Below, in pieces: positions 29,905-38,356 of a stretch of 64,000 nucleotides of DNA. Positions within the stretch are counted from its first letter, which is position 1. The number at the start of each line of letters is the position of its first letter. Under the pieces are notes generated by a model. It ran no database searches, had not been told where the DNA came from, and was given only the letters and a program-made list of their open reading frames with translations. Made by a program: the position numbers and the translations under genes. The stretch is from Thiobacillus sp. (GTDB lineage: Bacteria > Pseudomonadota > Gammaproteobacteria > Burkholderiales > Thiobacillaceae): assembly GCA_016124745.1 (NCBI GenBank), contig WGNC01000008.1, positions 310,001-374,000 on the forward strand. The letters run 5' to 3'.

Positions 29905-30552
29905 ATGTCTCTCAAGCACAATTCAACCGCGATCATGATAGCCGCAGGCTGGCTTGCCTGCACCCATGCCTGGGCGACCAGCGTTTCGGTGGTGGGATTG
30001 TTCAAGGACAAGGCCATCGTCACCATCGATGGCAGCAAACCCCGCACCCTGAGCGTCGGGCAGACATATCAGGGAGTGAAACTGGTGGCGGCGGACTCCG
30101 GCAGCGCCAGCTTCGAAGTCGACGGCAAACGTCGCACGCTGACCATGGGACAATCCTTCGCCGGAGGTGCTGCGACGGGCGAGCGCCAGAGCGTTTCTCT
30201 CACGGCCGACGCACGCGGCCACTTTGCCGCTGCCGGTTCGCTCAATGGCTATCCGGTGACATTCATGGTCGACACCGGCGCCACCGCAATCGCGATCAGT
30301 GCTGCCGAGGCCAGCCGTATCGGACTCGATTACAAGGCAGGTCAAGCCATCGGCGTCGGGACTGCTGCCGGCGTGGTGCCCGCCTGGCGCGTGAAATTCA
30401 ATACCGTCAAGGTCGGCAGCATCACGCTGAACCAGGTGGACGGCATGGTGGTGGAGTCCGGCCTGAACGTGCCCTTGCTGGGGATGAGCTTCCTGAACCG
30501 GATGGAAATGCGGCGCGAAGGCGAAACGATGACGCTGATTCAGCGCTATTGA
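29905..30552 (+). CDS. Retropepsin-like aspartic protease (TIGR02281 type)
   Basis: The 215-residue product has a signal peptide or anchor (MIAAGWLACTHAWA), a small beta-domain (VVGLFKDKAIVTIDGSKPRTLSVGQTYQGV), and a clan AA protease domain with the active-site triad motif FMVDTGATAIAIS and the second psi-loop VPLLGMSFLNRM. It is predicted to act in the periplasm. ATG 29905 gives a normal length; Met11 (29935) is possible. A terminator follows. Confidence 0.85.
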   Translation: MSLKHNSTAIMIAAGWLACTHAWATSVSVVGLFKDKAIVTIDGSKPRTLSVGQTYQGVKLVAADSGSASFEVDGKRRTLTMGQSFAGGAATGERQSVSLTADARGHFAAAGSLNGYPVTFMVDTGATAIAISAAEASRIGLDYKAGQAIGVGTAAGVVPAWRVKFNTVKVGSITLNQVDGMVVESGLNVPLLGMSFLNRMEMRREGETMTLIQRY

Positions 30553-30570
30553 CTCAGCTTCGCTGAATGC

Positions 30571-30603
30571 AACAAGGCCTGCTTTTGCGGGCCTTGTTTG
30601 TTT
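30571..30603 (+). terminator. Rho-independent terminator after the protease gene
   Basis: The 9-bp stem AACAAGGCC/GGCCTTGTT (30571-30579 and 30590-30598) is followed by TTTGTTT-like sequence. It separates this gene from the convergent folE2. Confidence 0.85.
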
Positions 30604-30620
30604 GGGACGTCCCAGCGGGA

Positions 30621-31427
30621 TTACTTCCTGGATTTGTCGCGCTCGATAAGGGCGTACGCGCTGTGGTTGTGGATCGACTCGAAGTTTTCCGCTTCCACGA
30701 CATAGGCATCGATGAGCGGCTCGGCGTTCATGGCCGCGGCGACATCGCGCACGATGTCCTCGACGAATTTGGGATTGTCGTAGGCACGCTCGGTGACGTA
30801 TTTCTCGTCGGGGCGCTTCAGCAGGCCGAACAGTTCGCATGAGGCCTGGTCTTCCACCTTGCGCACCAGGTCCTCGATCCACAGGAAGCCGTTGGTTTTT
30901 GCGGTGACTGTGACGTGCGAGCGCTGATTGTGTGCACCGTAGTCGGAGATTTTCTTCGAGCATGGACACAGGCTGGTCACCGGCACCACCACCTTGGTGG
31001 TGTGGGAGAACCGCCCCTTTTCGATGGCACCGACAAAGGTGACTTCGTAATCCAGCAGGCTTTGCACGCCGGAGACAGGCGCCGACTTGTTGATGAAGTA
31101 GGGAAAGGTCATTTCAATGTAGCCCGACTCGGCTTCCAGGCGCTCGACCATCTGGCGCAGCATGCCTTCGAAGTTCTCGACCGAGATTTCGCGTTCGCGC
31201 GTATTGAGGATCTCGATGAAGCGCGACATGTGGGTGCCCTTGAAGTTGTGCGGCAGGTACACGTACATGTTGAAATTGGCGATGGTGTGCTGGACGCCGT
31301 CGCTCTTGTCCGCCACGCGCACCGGGTGGCGGATGCTCTTGATGCCGACCTTGTTGATGGCGATTTGCCGGGTGTCGACCGAACTTTGTACGTCCGGCAT
31401 GCAGACGGTGTCGCAAATCTCGTTCAT
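30621..31427 (-). CDS. folE2: GTP cyclohydrolase FolE2 (type IB)
   Basis: This 268-residue enzyme makes dihydroneopterin triphosphate from GTP for folate synthesis. The FolE2 signature [27 protein letters not shown] is present, with the metal-binding Cys and the downstream catalytic glutamate region. FolE2 can use Mn or Fe in place of Zn. The start at 31427 has AGGAG at good spacing; Met10 (31400) is less likely. A clear promoter with a palindrome lies upstream. No type IA folE is in the window. Confidence 0.95.
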   Translation of the reverse strand: MNEICDTVCMPDVQSSVDTRQIAINKVGIKSIRHPVRVADKSDGVQHTIANFNMYVYLPHNFKGTHMSRFIEILNTREREISVENFEGMLRQMVERLEAESGYIEMTFPYFINKSAPVSGVQSLLDYEVTFVGAIEKGRFSHTTKVVVPVTSLCPCSKKISDYGAHNQRSHVTVTAKTNGFLWIEDLVRKVEDQASCELFGLLKRPDEKYVTERAYDNPKFVEDIVRDVAAAMNAEPLIDAYVVEAENFESIHNHSAYALIERDKSRK

Positions 31428-31446
31428 GGCAGGCTCCTGTATCGAT

Positions 31447-31488
31447 GCAGTTTAGACTAAGTATAAACTGCCTGAATAGTTGAGTAAA
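31447..31488 (-). promoter_or_regulatory. folE2 promoter overlapped by an inverted repeat
   Basis: On the minus strand TTTACT (31488-31483) and TATACT (31465-31460) are separated by 17 bp and precede folE2 by about 33 bp. The inverted repeat GCAGTTTA-N9-TAAACTGC (31447-31454 and 31464-31471) covers the -10 and start point. This is the position of a repressor operator. Zur control of folE2 is known in several bacteria, but this sequence does not clearly match a Zur box. Confidence 0.6.
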
Positions 31489-33345
31489 CTACTCGGGTAA
31501 TAGGGTTATCCGGTTGCGGACGGCATGCTCGATTCCTGGCGCGTCCAGCCCGCAGCCGGCCAGCATGGCAGCCGGATCGCCGTGTTCGATGAAGCTATCG
31601 GGAAGCCCCAGGTGCAGGATGGGTGTGGCCATGCCCAGCGCAGCGAGCGCCTCGGCCACACCGGCACCGGCACCGCCTGAGATCGCGTTTTCCTCCACGG
31701 TGACCAGCAGGCGATGGCCGAGTGCCAGTTCGCGCAACAGGTCCAGATCCAGCGGCTTCACGAAGCGCATGTCAGCCACGCTGGCATCGAGCGCCTCGGC
31801 CGCCGCCAGCGCCGGGGCGACCAGACTGCCAAACGCGACCAGGGCAACATCCCGGCCATTGCGGCGCAATACGGCCTTGCCGACGGGCAGCGGTTCAAGC
31901 CCGGGTTCGATTACTGCGCCCGCGCCGCTGCCGCGCGGATAGCGCACCGCCGACGGGCCGTCGTGCAGGAAGGCCGTGGTCAGCAGGCGGCGGCATTCGT
32001 TCTCGTCCGACGGCGCGGCGATCAGCATGTTGGGGATGCAGCGCAGATAGGAAAGATCGAAGCTGCCGGCATGGGTGGGGCCATCGGCGCCGACCAGTCC
32101 GGCGCGATCGATCGCCAGCATGACCGGCAGGTTCTGTAGCGCAATATCGTGAATCAGTTGGTCGTAGGCGCGTTGCAGGAAGGTCGAATAAATCGCCACC
32201 ACCGGTTTGATGCCCTCGCAGGCGAGGCCGGCAGCAAAGGTCAGCGCATGCTGTTCGGCTATGCCGACGTCGAAATAGCGTTTCGGGAACTCCTTCGAAA
32301 AGCGCACCAGCCCGGAACCTTCGCGCATGGCCGGGGTGATGCCGACAAGTCGCGTGTCGGCCGCCGCCATGTCGCACAGCCAGTCACCGAATATCTGCGT
32401 GTAGGCGGGCTTGCCGCCGGATTTCTCGCTGATGCCGGTCGCCGGATCGAAGCGTGATACGCCGTGATACAGGCAGGGATTGGACTCGGCGGGTGCGTAG
32501 CCCTTGCCCTTGCGTGTCACCACATGCAGGAACTGCGGTCCGCTCAGCTGCTTGATGTTGCCCAGCGTGTCCAGCAACACATCGATGTCGTGGCCGTCGA
32601 CCGGGCCGATGTAGTTGAAGCCGAATTCCTCGAACAGCGTGCCGGGCGTCACCATGCCCTTCATGTGCTCCTCGGCGCGCTTCGCCAGTTCCTTGATCGG
32701 CGGCACCGCGGACAGCACCTTTTCACTGGCGCGGCGCGCTGCGGCGTAAAAGCGTCCCGACATCAGCCGCGCCAGGTAATTGTTGAGTGCACCGACGTTG
32801 GGCGAAATCGACATGTCGTTGTCGTTCAGCACCACCAGCAAGGGCAGGTGGGTGGCGCCGGCATTGTTCAGGGCCTCGAATGCCATGCCGGCGGTCATCG
32901 CGCCGTCGCCGATGATGGCCACCGCACGCTGCCTCGAACCGGTCTGGCGGAAGGCCTCGGCCATGCCGAGCGCGGCAGAAATCGAGGTGCTGGAGTGGCC
33001 GACCCCGAACGCATCGAACTCGCTTTCCGCGCGGCGCGGGAATCCGGCGATGCCACCCGGCTGGCGCAGGTGCGCCATGGCCTCGCGACGGCCGGTCAGG
33101 ATCTTGTGGACATAGGTCTGGTGGCCAACATCCCAAACGATGCGGTCGCCTGGCGTATCGAACACGTAATGCAGGGCGATGGTGAGTTCCACGGCGCCAA
33201 GATTGGACGCCAGGTGGCCACCGGTGCGGGAGACCGAATCGACCAAAAATTCGCGCAACTCGGCCGCGAGTTTCGGCAGGTCGTCGGGCGACAGTGCACG
33301 CAAGTCGGTCGGGGTGAGTATGGTGTCGAGCAGGGGGGTGGTCAT
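31489..33345 (-). CDS. dxs: 1-deoxy-D-xylulose-5-phosphate synthase
   Basis: This 618-residue ThDP-dependent enzyme starts the MEP isoprenoid pathway from pyruvate and glyceraldehyde-3-phosphate. [14 protein letters not shown], the ThDP/Mg motif [18 protein letters not shown], and [15 protein letters not shown] are typical. ATG 33345 ([10 protein letters not shown]) begins one base after the ispA stop, so translation is coupled; the frame is open 8 codons farther up inside ispA. It forms an operon xseB-ispA-dxs, a standard proteobacterial order. Confidence 0.97.
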   Translation of the reverse strand: MTTPLLDTILTPTDLRALSPDDLPKLAAELREFLVDSVSRTGGHLASNLGAVELTIALHYVFDTPGDRIVWDVGHQTYVHKILTGRREAMAHLRQPGGIAGFPRRAESEFDAFGVGHSSTSISAALGMAEAFRQTGSRQRAVAIIGDGAMTAGMAFEALNNAGATHLPLLVVLNDNDMSISPNVGALNNYLARLMSGRFYAAARRASEKVLSAVPPIKELAKRAEEHMKGMVTPGTLFEEFGFNYIGPVDGHDIDVLLDTLGNIKQLSGPQFLHVVTRKGKGYAPAESNPCLYHGVSRFDPATGISEKSGGKPAYTQIFGDWLCDMAAADTRLVGITPAMREGSGLVRFSKEFPKRYFDVGIAEQHALTFAAGLACEGIKPVVAIYSTFLQRAYDQLIHDIALQNLPVMLAIDRAGLVGADGPTHAGSFDLSYLRCIPNMLIAAPSDENECRRLLTTAFLHDGPSAVRYPRGSGAGAVIEPGLEPLPVGKAVLRRNGRDVALVAFGSLVAPALAAAEALDASVADMRFVKPLDLDLLRELALGHRLLVTVEENAISGGAGAGVAEALAALGMATPILHLGLPDSFIEHGDPAAMLAGCGLDAPGIEHAVRNRITLLPE

Positions 33346-33346
33346 T

Positions 33347-34234
33347 TCAGAAGGTCCGCTCGACGACAAAATCAGCCAGCTCGCGCAGCCGTTCGGCAGG
33401 TGCGCCGAGTCCCGTCAGCGACTTGTGCGCGTCGGCGCGCAGTTCCAGCGCGAGTTCACGGGCGCGTGCCGCGCCGAGCAGGCTCACATAAGTCGGCTTG
33501 TTGGCGGCGGCATCCTTGCCGGCCGTCTTGCCCAGCGTGGCGGTAGGTGCTTCGGCGTCGAGTACATCATCCACCACCTGAAAGGCGAGGCCGATGCACT
33601 TGGCGTAATGGTCGAGCGCGGCTTCGGTCGCCTCGTTCAGCGTGCCGCACTGCGCACCCAGCAGCACCGAGGCGCGGATCAGCGCACCGGTCTTGTGGAT
33701 GTGCATGAATTCGAGTTCGGCCAGGTCGAGCGGCTTGCCCACGCTGGCGAGATCGATCGCCTGGCCGCCGGCCATGCCGCGCGAACCTGCAGCCTGCGCC
33801 AGCAATTGCGCCATCCTGAGTTGGGTACCGGCATCGACAGCCAGCGGCTGTCCGCTGAGGATCTCGAACGCCAGAGACTGCAGCGCGTCTCCCACCAGCA
33901 ACGCGGTGGCTTCGTCGAATTGGACATGCACGGTGGGCTTGCCACGCCGCAGCGCGTCGTCGTCCATGGCCGGCATGTCGTCATGCACCAGCGAATAGAC
34001 ATGGATCAGTTCGACCGCCGCCGCCACGTGCTGTAAACGTTCGACACCGGCTCCCGTGACTTCGCCGGCTGCGAAGACCAGCAGCGGACGCACCCGCTTG
34101 CCGCCGCCCAGCGCGGCGTAGCGCATCGCTTCATGCAGGCGCTGCGGCGCAATGTCGGCAGGCGGCAGGTGTCCGGCGAGCACATTTTCGATGCGGGTCT
34201 GGCAGCCCTGCGACCAGGCGGAAAAATCAGTCAT
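33347..34234 (-). CDS. ispA: Farnesyl diphosphate synthase
   Basis: This 295-residue short-chain prenyltransferase makes C15 diphosphate for quinone, undecaprenyl and other isoprenoids. [10 protein letters not shown], the first Asp-rich motif [10 protein letters not shown] and the second [12 protein letters not shown] are present. ATG 34234 ([10 protein letters not shown]) overlaps the xseB end by 8 bp; upstream in-frame residues are not conserved. It is paired with dxs downstream. Confidence 0.96.
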   Translation of the reverse strand: MTDFSAWSQGCQTRIENVLAGHLPPADIAPQRLHEAMRYAALGGGKRVRPLLVFAAGEVTGAGVERLQHVAAAVELIHVYSLVHDDMPAMDDDALRRGKPTVHVQFDEATALLVGDALQSLAFEILSGQPLAVDAGTQLRMAQLLAQAAGSRGMAGGQAIDLASVGKPLDLAELEFMHIHKTGALIRASVLLGAQCGTLNEATEAALDHYAKCIGLAFQVVDDVLDAEAPTATLGKTAGKDAAANKPTYVSLLGAARARELALELRADAHKSLTGLGAPAERLRELADFVVERTF

Positions 34235-34487
34235 CGGTGTCTTCGCCCTTGAGCGGCTGCCCGACCTTGAAATCGGCCAGTGTGCCGTTTTCAAGAATCT
34301 TCACCTGCTGCTCTGCGTCGGCCAGCTGCTGGCGACAGTATTGCAGCAATTCGGCGCCCCGCTTGTAGGCGCTCAATGAAGCTTGCAGAGGCATCTGGCC
34401 GGACTCCATTTCGCCCACAATGGCTTCCAGTTCAGCCAGTGCGGATTCGTAATCTTTGGGTGGGGGCGTGGCGCGGGACTTGGCCAT
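34227..34487 (-). CDS. xseB: Exodeoxyribonuclease VII small subunit
   Basis: The 86-residue small subunit has the family core YESALAELEAIVGEMESGQMPLQASLSAYKRGAELLQYCRQQLADAEQQV, a short coiled-coil. The ATG at 34487 (MAKSRATPPP) is chosen over an upstream in-frame Met (34514). The large subunit XseA is not in the window. The gene leads the xseB-ispA-dxs operon. Confidence 0.95.
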   Translation of the reverse strand: MAKSRATPPPKDYESALAELEAIVGEMESGQMPLQASLSAYKRGAELLQYCRQQLADAEQQVKILENGTLADFKVGQPLKGEDTDD

Positions 34488-34575
34488 AAATTGAAGCCGA
34501 CAGAAACAAAGCACTCAATTCTAACAAATTCAGCGCGGGGGAGCCTCCCCGTGAGGTGCCTATGTTAAAATGCGG

Positions 34576-34664
34576 ACACAATTCCTGTCTGTCGGCAGAC
34601 GGGGAATCAACTGTATATCCGGTGGGCATCGGGGCGATCATTCTGTCGCCCCGATGCTGTTTTT
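34576..34664 (+). ncRNA. Structured leader or candidate small RNA upstream of the Rieske gene
   Basis: A -10-like TAAAAT (34566-34571) is followed by a hairpin with two helices, ATTCC/GGAAT (34581-34585, 34603-34607) and GTCTG/CAGAC (34587-34591, 34596-34600) with a TCGG loop. A 12-bp perfect stem GCATCGGGGCGA/TCGCCCCGATGC (34626-34637, 34646-34657) ending in TGTTTTT follows as terminator. The -35 is poor. It could be a free sRNA or a transcription attenuator for the Rieske gene, which begins 77 bp later after another hairpin, CTTCCGG/CCGGAAG. No known riboswitch class is recognised. Confidence 0.45.
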
Positions 34665-34741
34665 GTTGTGACCGTTGTCAGGTCACGCTTGCCGCTTCCG
34701 GTTCAGGCCGGAAGGGGGCTTGGTTTTGAGTAGGGTACGCC

Positions 34742-35854
34742 ATGAGCGATCTCGCCGAATCCAGCGCCTTGTCGCTAACTTCGCCTCAGTTGCCAGTTTC
34801 CTGGTACTTCGATCCGGCCATCTATGCGCTGGAACTGGAACATCTTTTCAAGCGTGGCCCTGGCTATGCAGGTCACCGGTTGATGGTGCCCGAAGCGGGT
34901 GACTATCACGCGCTGGAAATGTTCGACGGCGGCAAAATGCTGGTCAACAGCGGGTCGGGCATCGAACTCCTGTCCAACGTCTGTCGCCATCGCCAGGCAC
35001 TGATGCTGCAGGGGCGCGGCAAGCTGCAGTCCGGCAATATCGTCTGTCCGATCCATCGCTGGACCTACGACAGCCAGGGCGCCCTGCTCGGGGCACCGGA
35101 ATTCCCCGGCAATCCCTGCCTCAATCTCAAGCGCACCGGCCTGCAGAACTGGCAGGGGTTGCTGTTTGGCGGCGAGCGCGATGTGCAGGCTGATCTGACT
35201 GGCATGCAGGCGGCGCGCGAGCTCGATTTTTCCGGCTTCACGCTCGACAGCGTGCAGGTGACGCAGTATGCCTGCAACTGGAAGACCTTCATCGAGGTGT
35301 ATCTGGAGGATTACCACGTCGCCCCCTATCACCCGGGTCTCGGTCATTTCGTCACCTGCGACGACCTGAAATGGGAATACGGTCACTGGTGGTCGGTGCA
35401 GACGGTGGGCGTGAATCGCGGGCTGTCCAAGTCCGGTTCGCCGGTCTACCAGAAGTGGCACGAGCAGGTGCTGGCATACCAGCAGGGCAAGATCCCCGCG
35501 CACGGTTCGATCTGGCTGACCTACTATCCCGGCCTGATGGTCGAGTGGTACCCGCACGTGCTGGTAGTGTCGTCGATCGTTCCGACCGGCGTCGAATCAT
35601 GCAGCAATGTGGTCGAGTTCTATTACCCAGAGGACATCGCGCTGTTCGAACGTGCCTTCATCGAGGCCGAACAGGCGGCGTATCACGAGACGGCAATGGA
35701 GGACGAGGACATCTGCGAGCGCATGCACCGTGGGCGGCGCGCGCTTTACCAGCAGGGCATCAGCGAGACCGGGCCGTATCAGTCGCCGCTGGAAGACGGC
35801 ATGATGCATTTCCATGCTTTCCTGCGACGTGAAATCGAACCGCATCTCGCATGA
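34742..35854 (+). CDS. Rieske-type aromatic-ring-hydroxylating oxygenase alpha subunit
   Basis: The 370-residue protein has a Rieske 2Fe-2S site (C81-x-H83...C102-x2-H105) and a mononuclear iron site in EVYLEDYHVAPYHPG (E/D-x-H...H), as in ring-hydroxylating oxygenase alpha subunits and choline-monooxygenase-like enzymes. No beta subunit or reductase gene is adjacent. The substrate is unknown. Relatives are often found next to xseB in betaproteobacteria, as here. A terminator follows. Confidence 0.9.
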   Translation: MSDLAESSALSLTSPQLPVSWYFDPAIYALELEHLFKRGPGYAGHRLMVPEAGDYHALEMFDGGKMLVNSGSGIELLSNVCRHRQALMLQGRGKLQSGNIVCPIHRWTYDSQGALLGAPEFPGNPCLNLKRTGLQNWQGLLFGGERDVQADLTGMQAARELDFSGFTLDSVQVTQYACNWKTFIEVYLEDYHVAPYHPGLGHFVTCDDLKWEYGHWWSVQTVGVNRGLSKSGSPVYQKWHEQVLAYQQGKIPAHGSIWLTYYPGLMVEWYPHVLVVSSIVPTGVESCSNVVEFYYPEDIALFERAFIEAEQAAYHETAMEDEDICERMHRGRRALYQQGISETGPYQSPLEDGMMHFHAFLRREIEPHLA

Positions 35855-35870
35855 CTATTCCGCAACCCCC

Positions 35871-35897
35871 AACGGGCGGTGCGACCGCCCGTTTTTT
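35871..35897 (+). terminator. Rho-independent terminator after the Rieske gene
   Basis: The 10-bp stem AACGGGCGGT/ACCGCCCGTT (35871-35880 and 35884-35893) with a GCG loop leads into a T-run. Confidence 0.93.
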
Positions 35898-35945
35898 CGC
35901 CTGCCTGCCGCGGGCCGCTGAGCGGCATTCAATGAGTCGTGCCCG

Positions 35946-36812
35946 ATGAAATCGAGCTGGATGCTGGTGGCGGCGGCATTGTTCGCACTGATGGGCGTCT
36001 TGGTGAAGCATGCGTCAGGCAACTTTTCCCCCGCCGAACTGGTGTTCTACCGTTCGATCTTTGGCCTCGTCGCAATCTGGACGGTGATCGCGATCCACCA
36101 TCGCCAGCTATGGGCGCCGCTCGCCACCCATCACACGCGTGCACACTTCTTGCGGGGACTGTCTGGATTCTCCGCACTGGTGCTGTTTTTTTACGCGATA
36201 GCGCGACTGCCGCTGGCGACCGCGGTCACCCTCAACTACACGGCGCCGCTTTTTCTCGCGGCCCTGTCCGCGTGGTGGCTGCACGAGCGTCATGGCCGCG
36301 GGCTGGTCGCTGCCGTGTTGCTGGGATTTGTCGGCATCGTGCTGCTGCTAAGGCCCCAGGTGCAGCAGCAAGCCTGGCTGCCCGCGCTGGCCGGACTGGT
36401 GTCGGGCATGCTGGCGGCGACGGCCTACGTCAACGTAAAGCAGTTGGGCAAACTGGGTGAACCCGAGTGGCGCGTGGTGTTTTATTTCACCCTGCTCGCG
36501 ACCCTGGGCGGGGGCGTATGGATGGCAGTGGCCGGATACCATCGCCCGCAGGCCGGGGACTGGCCCTGGCTGATCGGCATCGGCGTGACCGCCACGCTGG
36601 CGCAACTGGCGCTAACGCGCGCCTACCATCGCGGGCGCACCCTCATCGTGGGCGCACTGGCCTACACTACCGTGGGATTTTCAGCGGTGTATGGCGTCGT
36701 GCTGTTCGGCGAACAGCTGCCTCTGATGGCCTGGATCGGCATGACCGTGGTGGCGCTGGCGGGCATTCTGGCAGTGCGGGAATCGGTTCCTGCAGGCGCC
36801 GATCCGCTATAG
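35946..36812 (+). CDS. EamA/DMT-family transporter
   Basis: The 288-residue integral membrane protein has ten hydrophobic segments in two EamA repeats, e.g. SSWMLVAAALFALMGVLVKHAS at the start and PLMAWIGMTVVALAGILAVRES at the end. It is a likely metabolite exporter (amino acids or nucleotide precursors) of the drug/metabolite superfamily; the substrate cannot be told from sequence. It is followed 28 bp later by the STAS-like gene. Confidence 0.88.
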   Translation: MKSSWMLVAAALFALMGVLVKHASGNFSPAELVFYRSIFGLVAIWTVIAIHHRQLWAPLATHHTRAHFLRGLSGFSALVLFFYAIARLPLATAVTLNYTAPLFLAALSAWWLHERHGRGLVAAVLLGFVGIVLLLRPQVQQQAWLPALAGLVSGMLAATAYVNVKQLGKLGEPEWRVVFYFTLLATLGGGVWMAVAGYHRPQAGDWPWLIGIGVTATLAQLALTRAYHRGRTLIVGALAYTTVGFSAVYGVVLFGEQLPLMAWIGMTVVALAGILAVRESVPAGADPL

Positions 36813-36839
36813 TGGAAACATCAATACAAGGAGAATCTT

Positions 36840-37208
36840 ATGATCAAACTCGACACCAATGGCAAGCAGATTGCGGTGACAGTCATGGGTCAGTTTACAC
36901 TCGATGATTACCGCGAGTTCGAGCAGGCGGTAGCCTACGGTGTCCAGTTCCAGGGGGCGGTCAGCGTACTGTTCGATTTGCGCGACATGTTGTCCTACAG
37001 CGTCGACGTGGCATGGGAGGAGCTCAAGTTTTCACGCGAGCACAAGAATGATTTCGACCGCATCGCCATCCTGACCGGCGATGAATGGGTGGCCTGGAGC
37101 ATGTGGATCAACCGTCTGTTCATGTCTGCGGATATCCGCCTGTTCGACGATCTCGACATGGCACAGGCGTGGGTGGCCGGCGGCGAGTTGCCGGCAGGCG
37201 CCGACTGA
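36840..37208 (+). CDS. SpoIIAA-like (STAS-fold) protein
   Basis: The 122-residue protein shows the SpoIIAA-like pattern seen in bacterial cytosolic proteins: an initial strand pair (ITVTVMGQFTLDDYREFEQAV-like), FDLRDMLSYSVDVAWEELKFSREHKNDFDRIAILTGDEWVAW, and a closing helix. AAGGAG precedes the ATG. Family members may bind lipid-like ligands; the role is unknown. The next gene overlaps its end. Confidence 0.8.
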   Translation: MIKLDTNGKQIAVTVMGQFTLDDYREFEQAVAYGVQFQGAVSVLFDLRDMLSYSVDVAWEELKFSREHKNDFDRIAILTGDEWVAWSMWINRLFMSADIRLFDDLDMAQAWVAGGELPAGAD

Positions 37209-37540
37209 AGCAGCTTCTGTGCGGCCTGGTCGCGTGCGCGATGGTCGTGCCGGCGTGGGCGAGCGGGTGCTGGCAGGTGGTCAGCGAGACGCCTGCCGAA
37301 GTGGTCGCGATCGATCTTTCCAGCATCGAAACGGGCAAGGATCAGGTCGTTTTTCATGAAAGGCATACCTTGCAGGGGGGACAAACCGACCCCGGCAGCC
37401 TGCGTCCGATCGGCGAAGTGCTGATCAAGCAGAGGATGGACTGCCGCGGACACCGCATCTCCCTTGTGTCGCGCGCGGTATTTTCGAGCGGCGACGCGAT
37501 GATCAGCTACGAGGCGGTGCAGCCCCGCCTGGCCAGGTAG
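37169..37540 (+). CDS. Small secreted hypothetical protein
   Basis: The mature part (ASGCWQVVSETPAEVVAIDL...) follows a signal sequence LKQLLCGLVACAMVVPAWA. There is no ATG at the right place. GTG 37169, overlapping the STAS gene by 40 bp, is the best start (about 123 residues); a CTG at 37205 next to the preceding stop is the alternative. Two cysteines remain in the mature protein. No domain is recognised. Confidence 0.6.
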   Translation: MGGRRRVAGRRRLKQLLCGLVACAMVVPAWASGCWQVVSETPAEVVAIDLSSIETGKDQVVFHERHTLQGGQTDPGSLRPIGEVLIKQRMDCRGHRISLVSRAVFSSGDAMISYEAVQPRLAR

Positions 37541-37588
37541 CAGCCGGTCGCACCGGACGGGCCCGTGTACAGGCTGGTGTGCGGTGCA

Positions 37589-38356
37589 TCATGAAAGCGG
37601 GTTGCGCGGCGGGCGGAAAACGTCCGCATTGTCGTAATAGGCGGCATCTGCGTTGGCCGTATCCCAGCCGGGAATGCCCTGCACCGGTAGCGGCGCGAGT
37701 TGACGCGGCGAGTCGATCGCAGCGAGCGCGGCGACGGCCTGCATATCGGCGGCGTCCGGTTCCAGCGACTCCGAAACCAGCATCAGGCATTTACCCGTCA
37801 TCGCCGGGTAGGGCGTCAGCGCCTTTTCCAGCAACGCGTGGCCGACCACCACAAAATGCATCGCTGACCCGATCTCATGCCGATGCTGCCAGAACAGGGA
37901 TCGCCAGGCGCGATCGGCCAGCAACCCGGTCCATGCGGCATCGCGGCTGATCACCCATACCCCCGATTCGTCCAGCACGGTCAGCGCGTCACGGCGGCGT
38001 CCGCGCCGGGCATCGGTCTCCAGTGCGATGGCCTCCCCGTGGGCTGCATTCAACGCCGACTTGAAGCGCGGGAAGCGCAGCCAAACCAGCGCATTCAGCA
38101 CGTCGTGCCAGGTGTCGGGGCGGGTGGGGACCTGGCCGTTCTGCAGGATGTGGGTTTCGTAATCGCGTGCGGACAGGCGCCCGTCGGGAACAGAAAATCG
38201 CACGGGTAGCCCGCGCGCCTGGGTCGTCCCGCGCGCTGCGGCCAGTGCATTGAGCGCGTCGAGTTTGTCCGGAGCGGGCGAAGGTCGGCCGCATTCGAGT
38301 CCCAGGGTATCGATCAATGCCTGGTAGGGCGCAAAGGCGGGATGACCGAATCTCAA
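37589..38356 (-). CDS. DUF3025 family protein
   Basis: The 255-residue protein matches DUF3025: YETHILQNGQVPTRPDTWHDVLNALVWLRFPRFKSALN and a C-terminal PVQGIPGWD...YYDNADVFRP block. Function is unknown. The start is a TTG (38356) that overlaps the stop of the thioredoxin-like gene (TTGA), since no ATG precedes the conserved N-terminus. It is the last gene of the pip-ybbN-DUF3025 group. Confidence 0.82.
   Translation of the reverse strand: MRFGHPAFAPYQALIDTLGLECGRPSPAPDKLDALNALAAARGTTQARGLPVRFSVPDGRLSARDYETHILQNGQVPTRPDTWHDVLNALVWLRFPRFKSALNAAHGEAIALETDARRGRRRDALTVLDESGVWVISRDAAWTGLLADRAWRSLFWQHRHEIGSAMHFVVVGHALLEKALTPYPAMTGKCLMLVSESLEPDAADMQAVAALAAIDSPRQLAPLPVQGIPGWDTANADAAYYDNADVFRPPRNPLS

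Noticed and set aside
29142..30047. Longer amidotransferase start upstream
   Set aside because: The extra residues lie antisense to the protease signal peptide and are not conserved; NPVLIFRH marks the real N-terminus.
34668..34686. Known riboswitch in the Rieske leader
   Set aside because: Hairpins do not match TPP, cobalamin, FMN, SAM or glycine consensus cores that I could check by eye.
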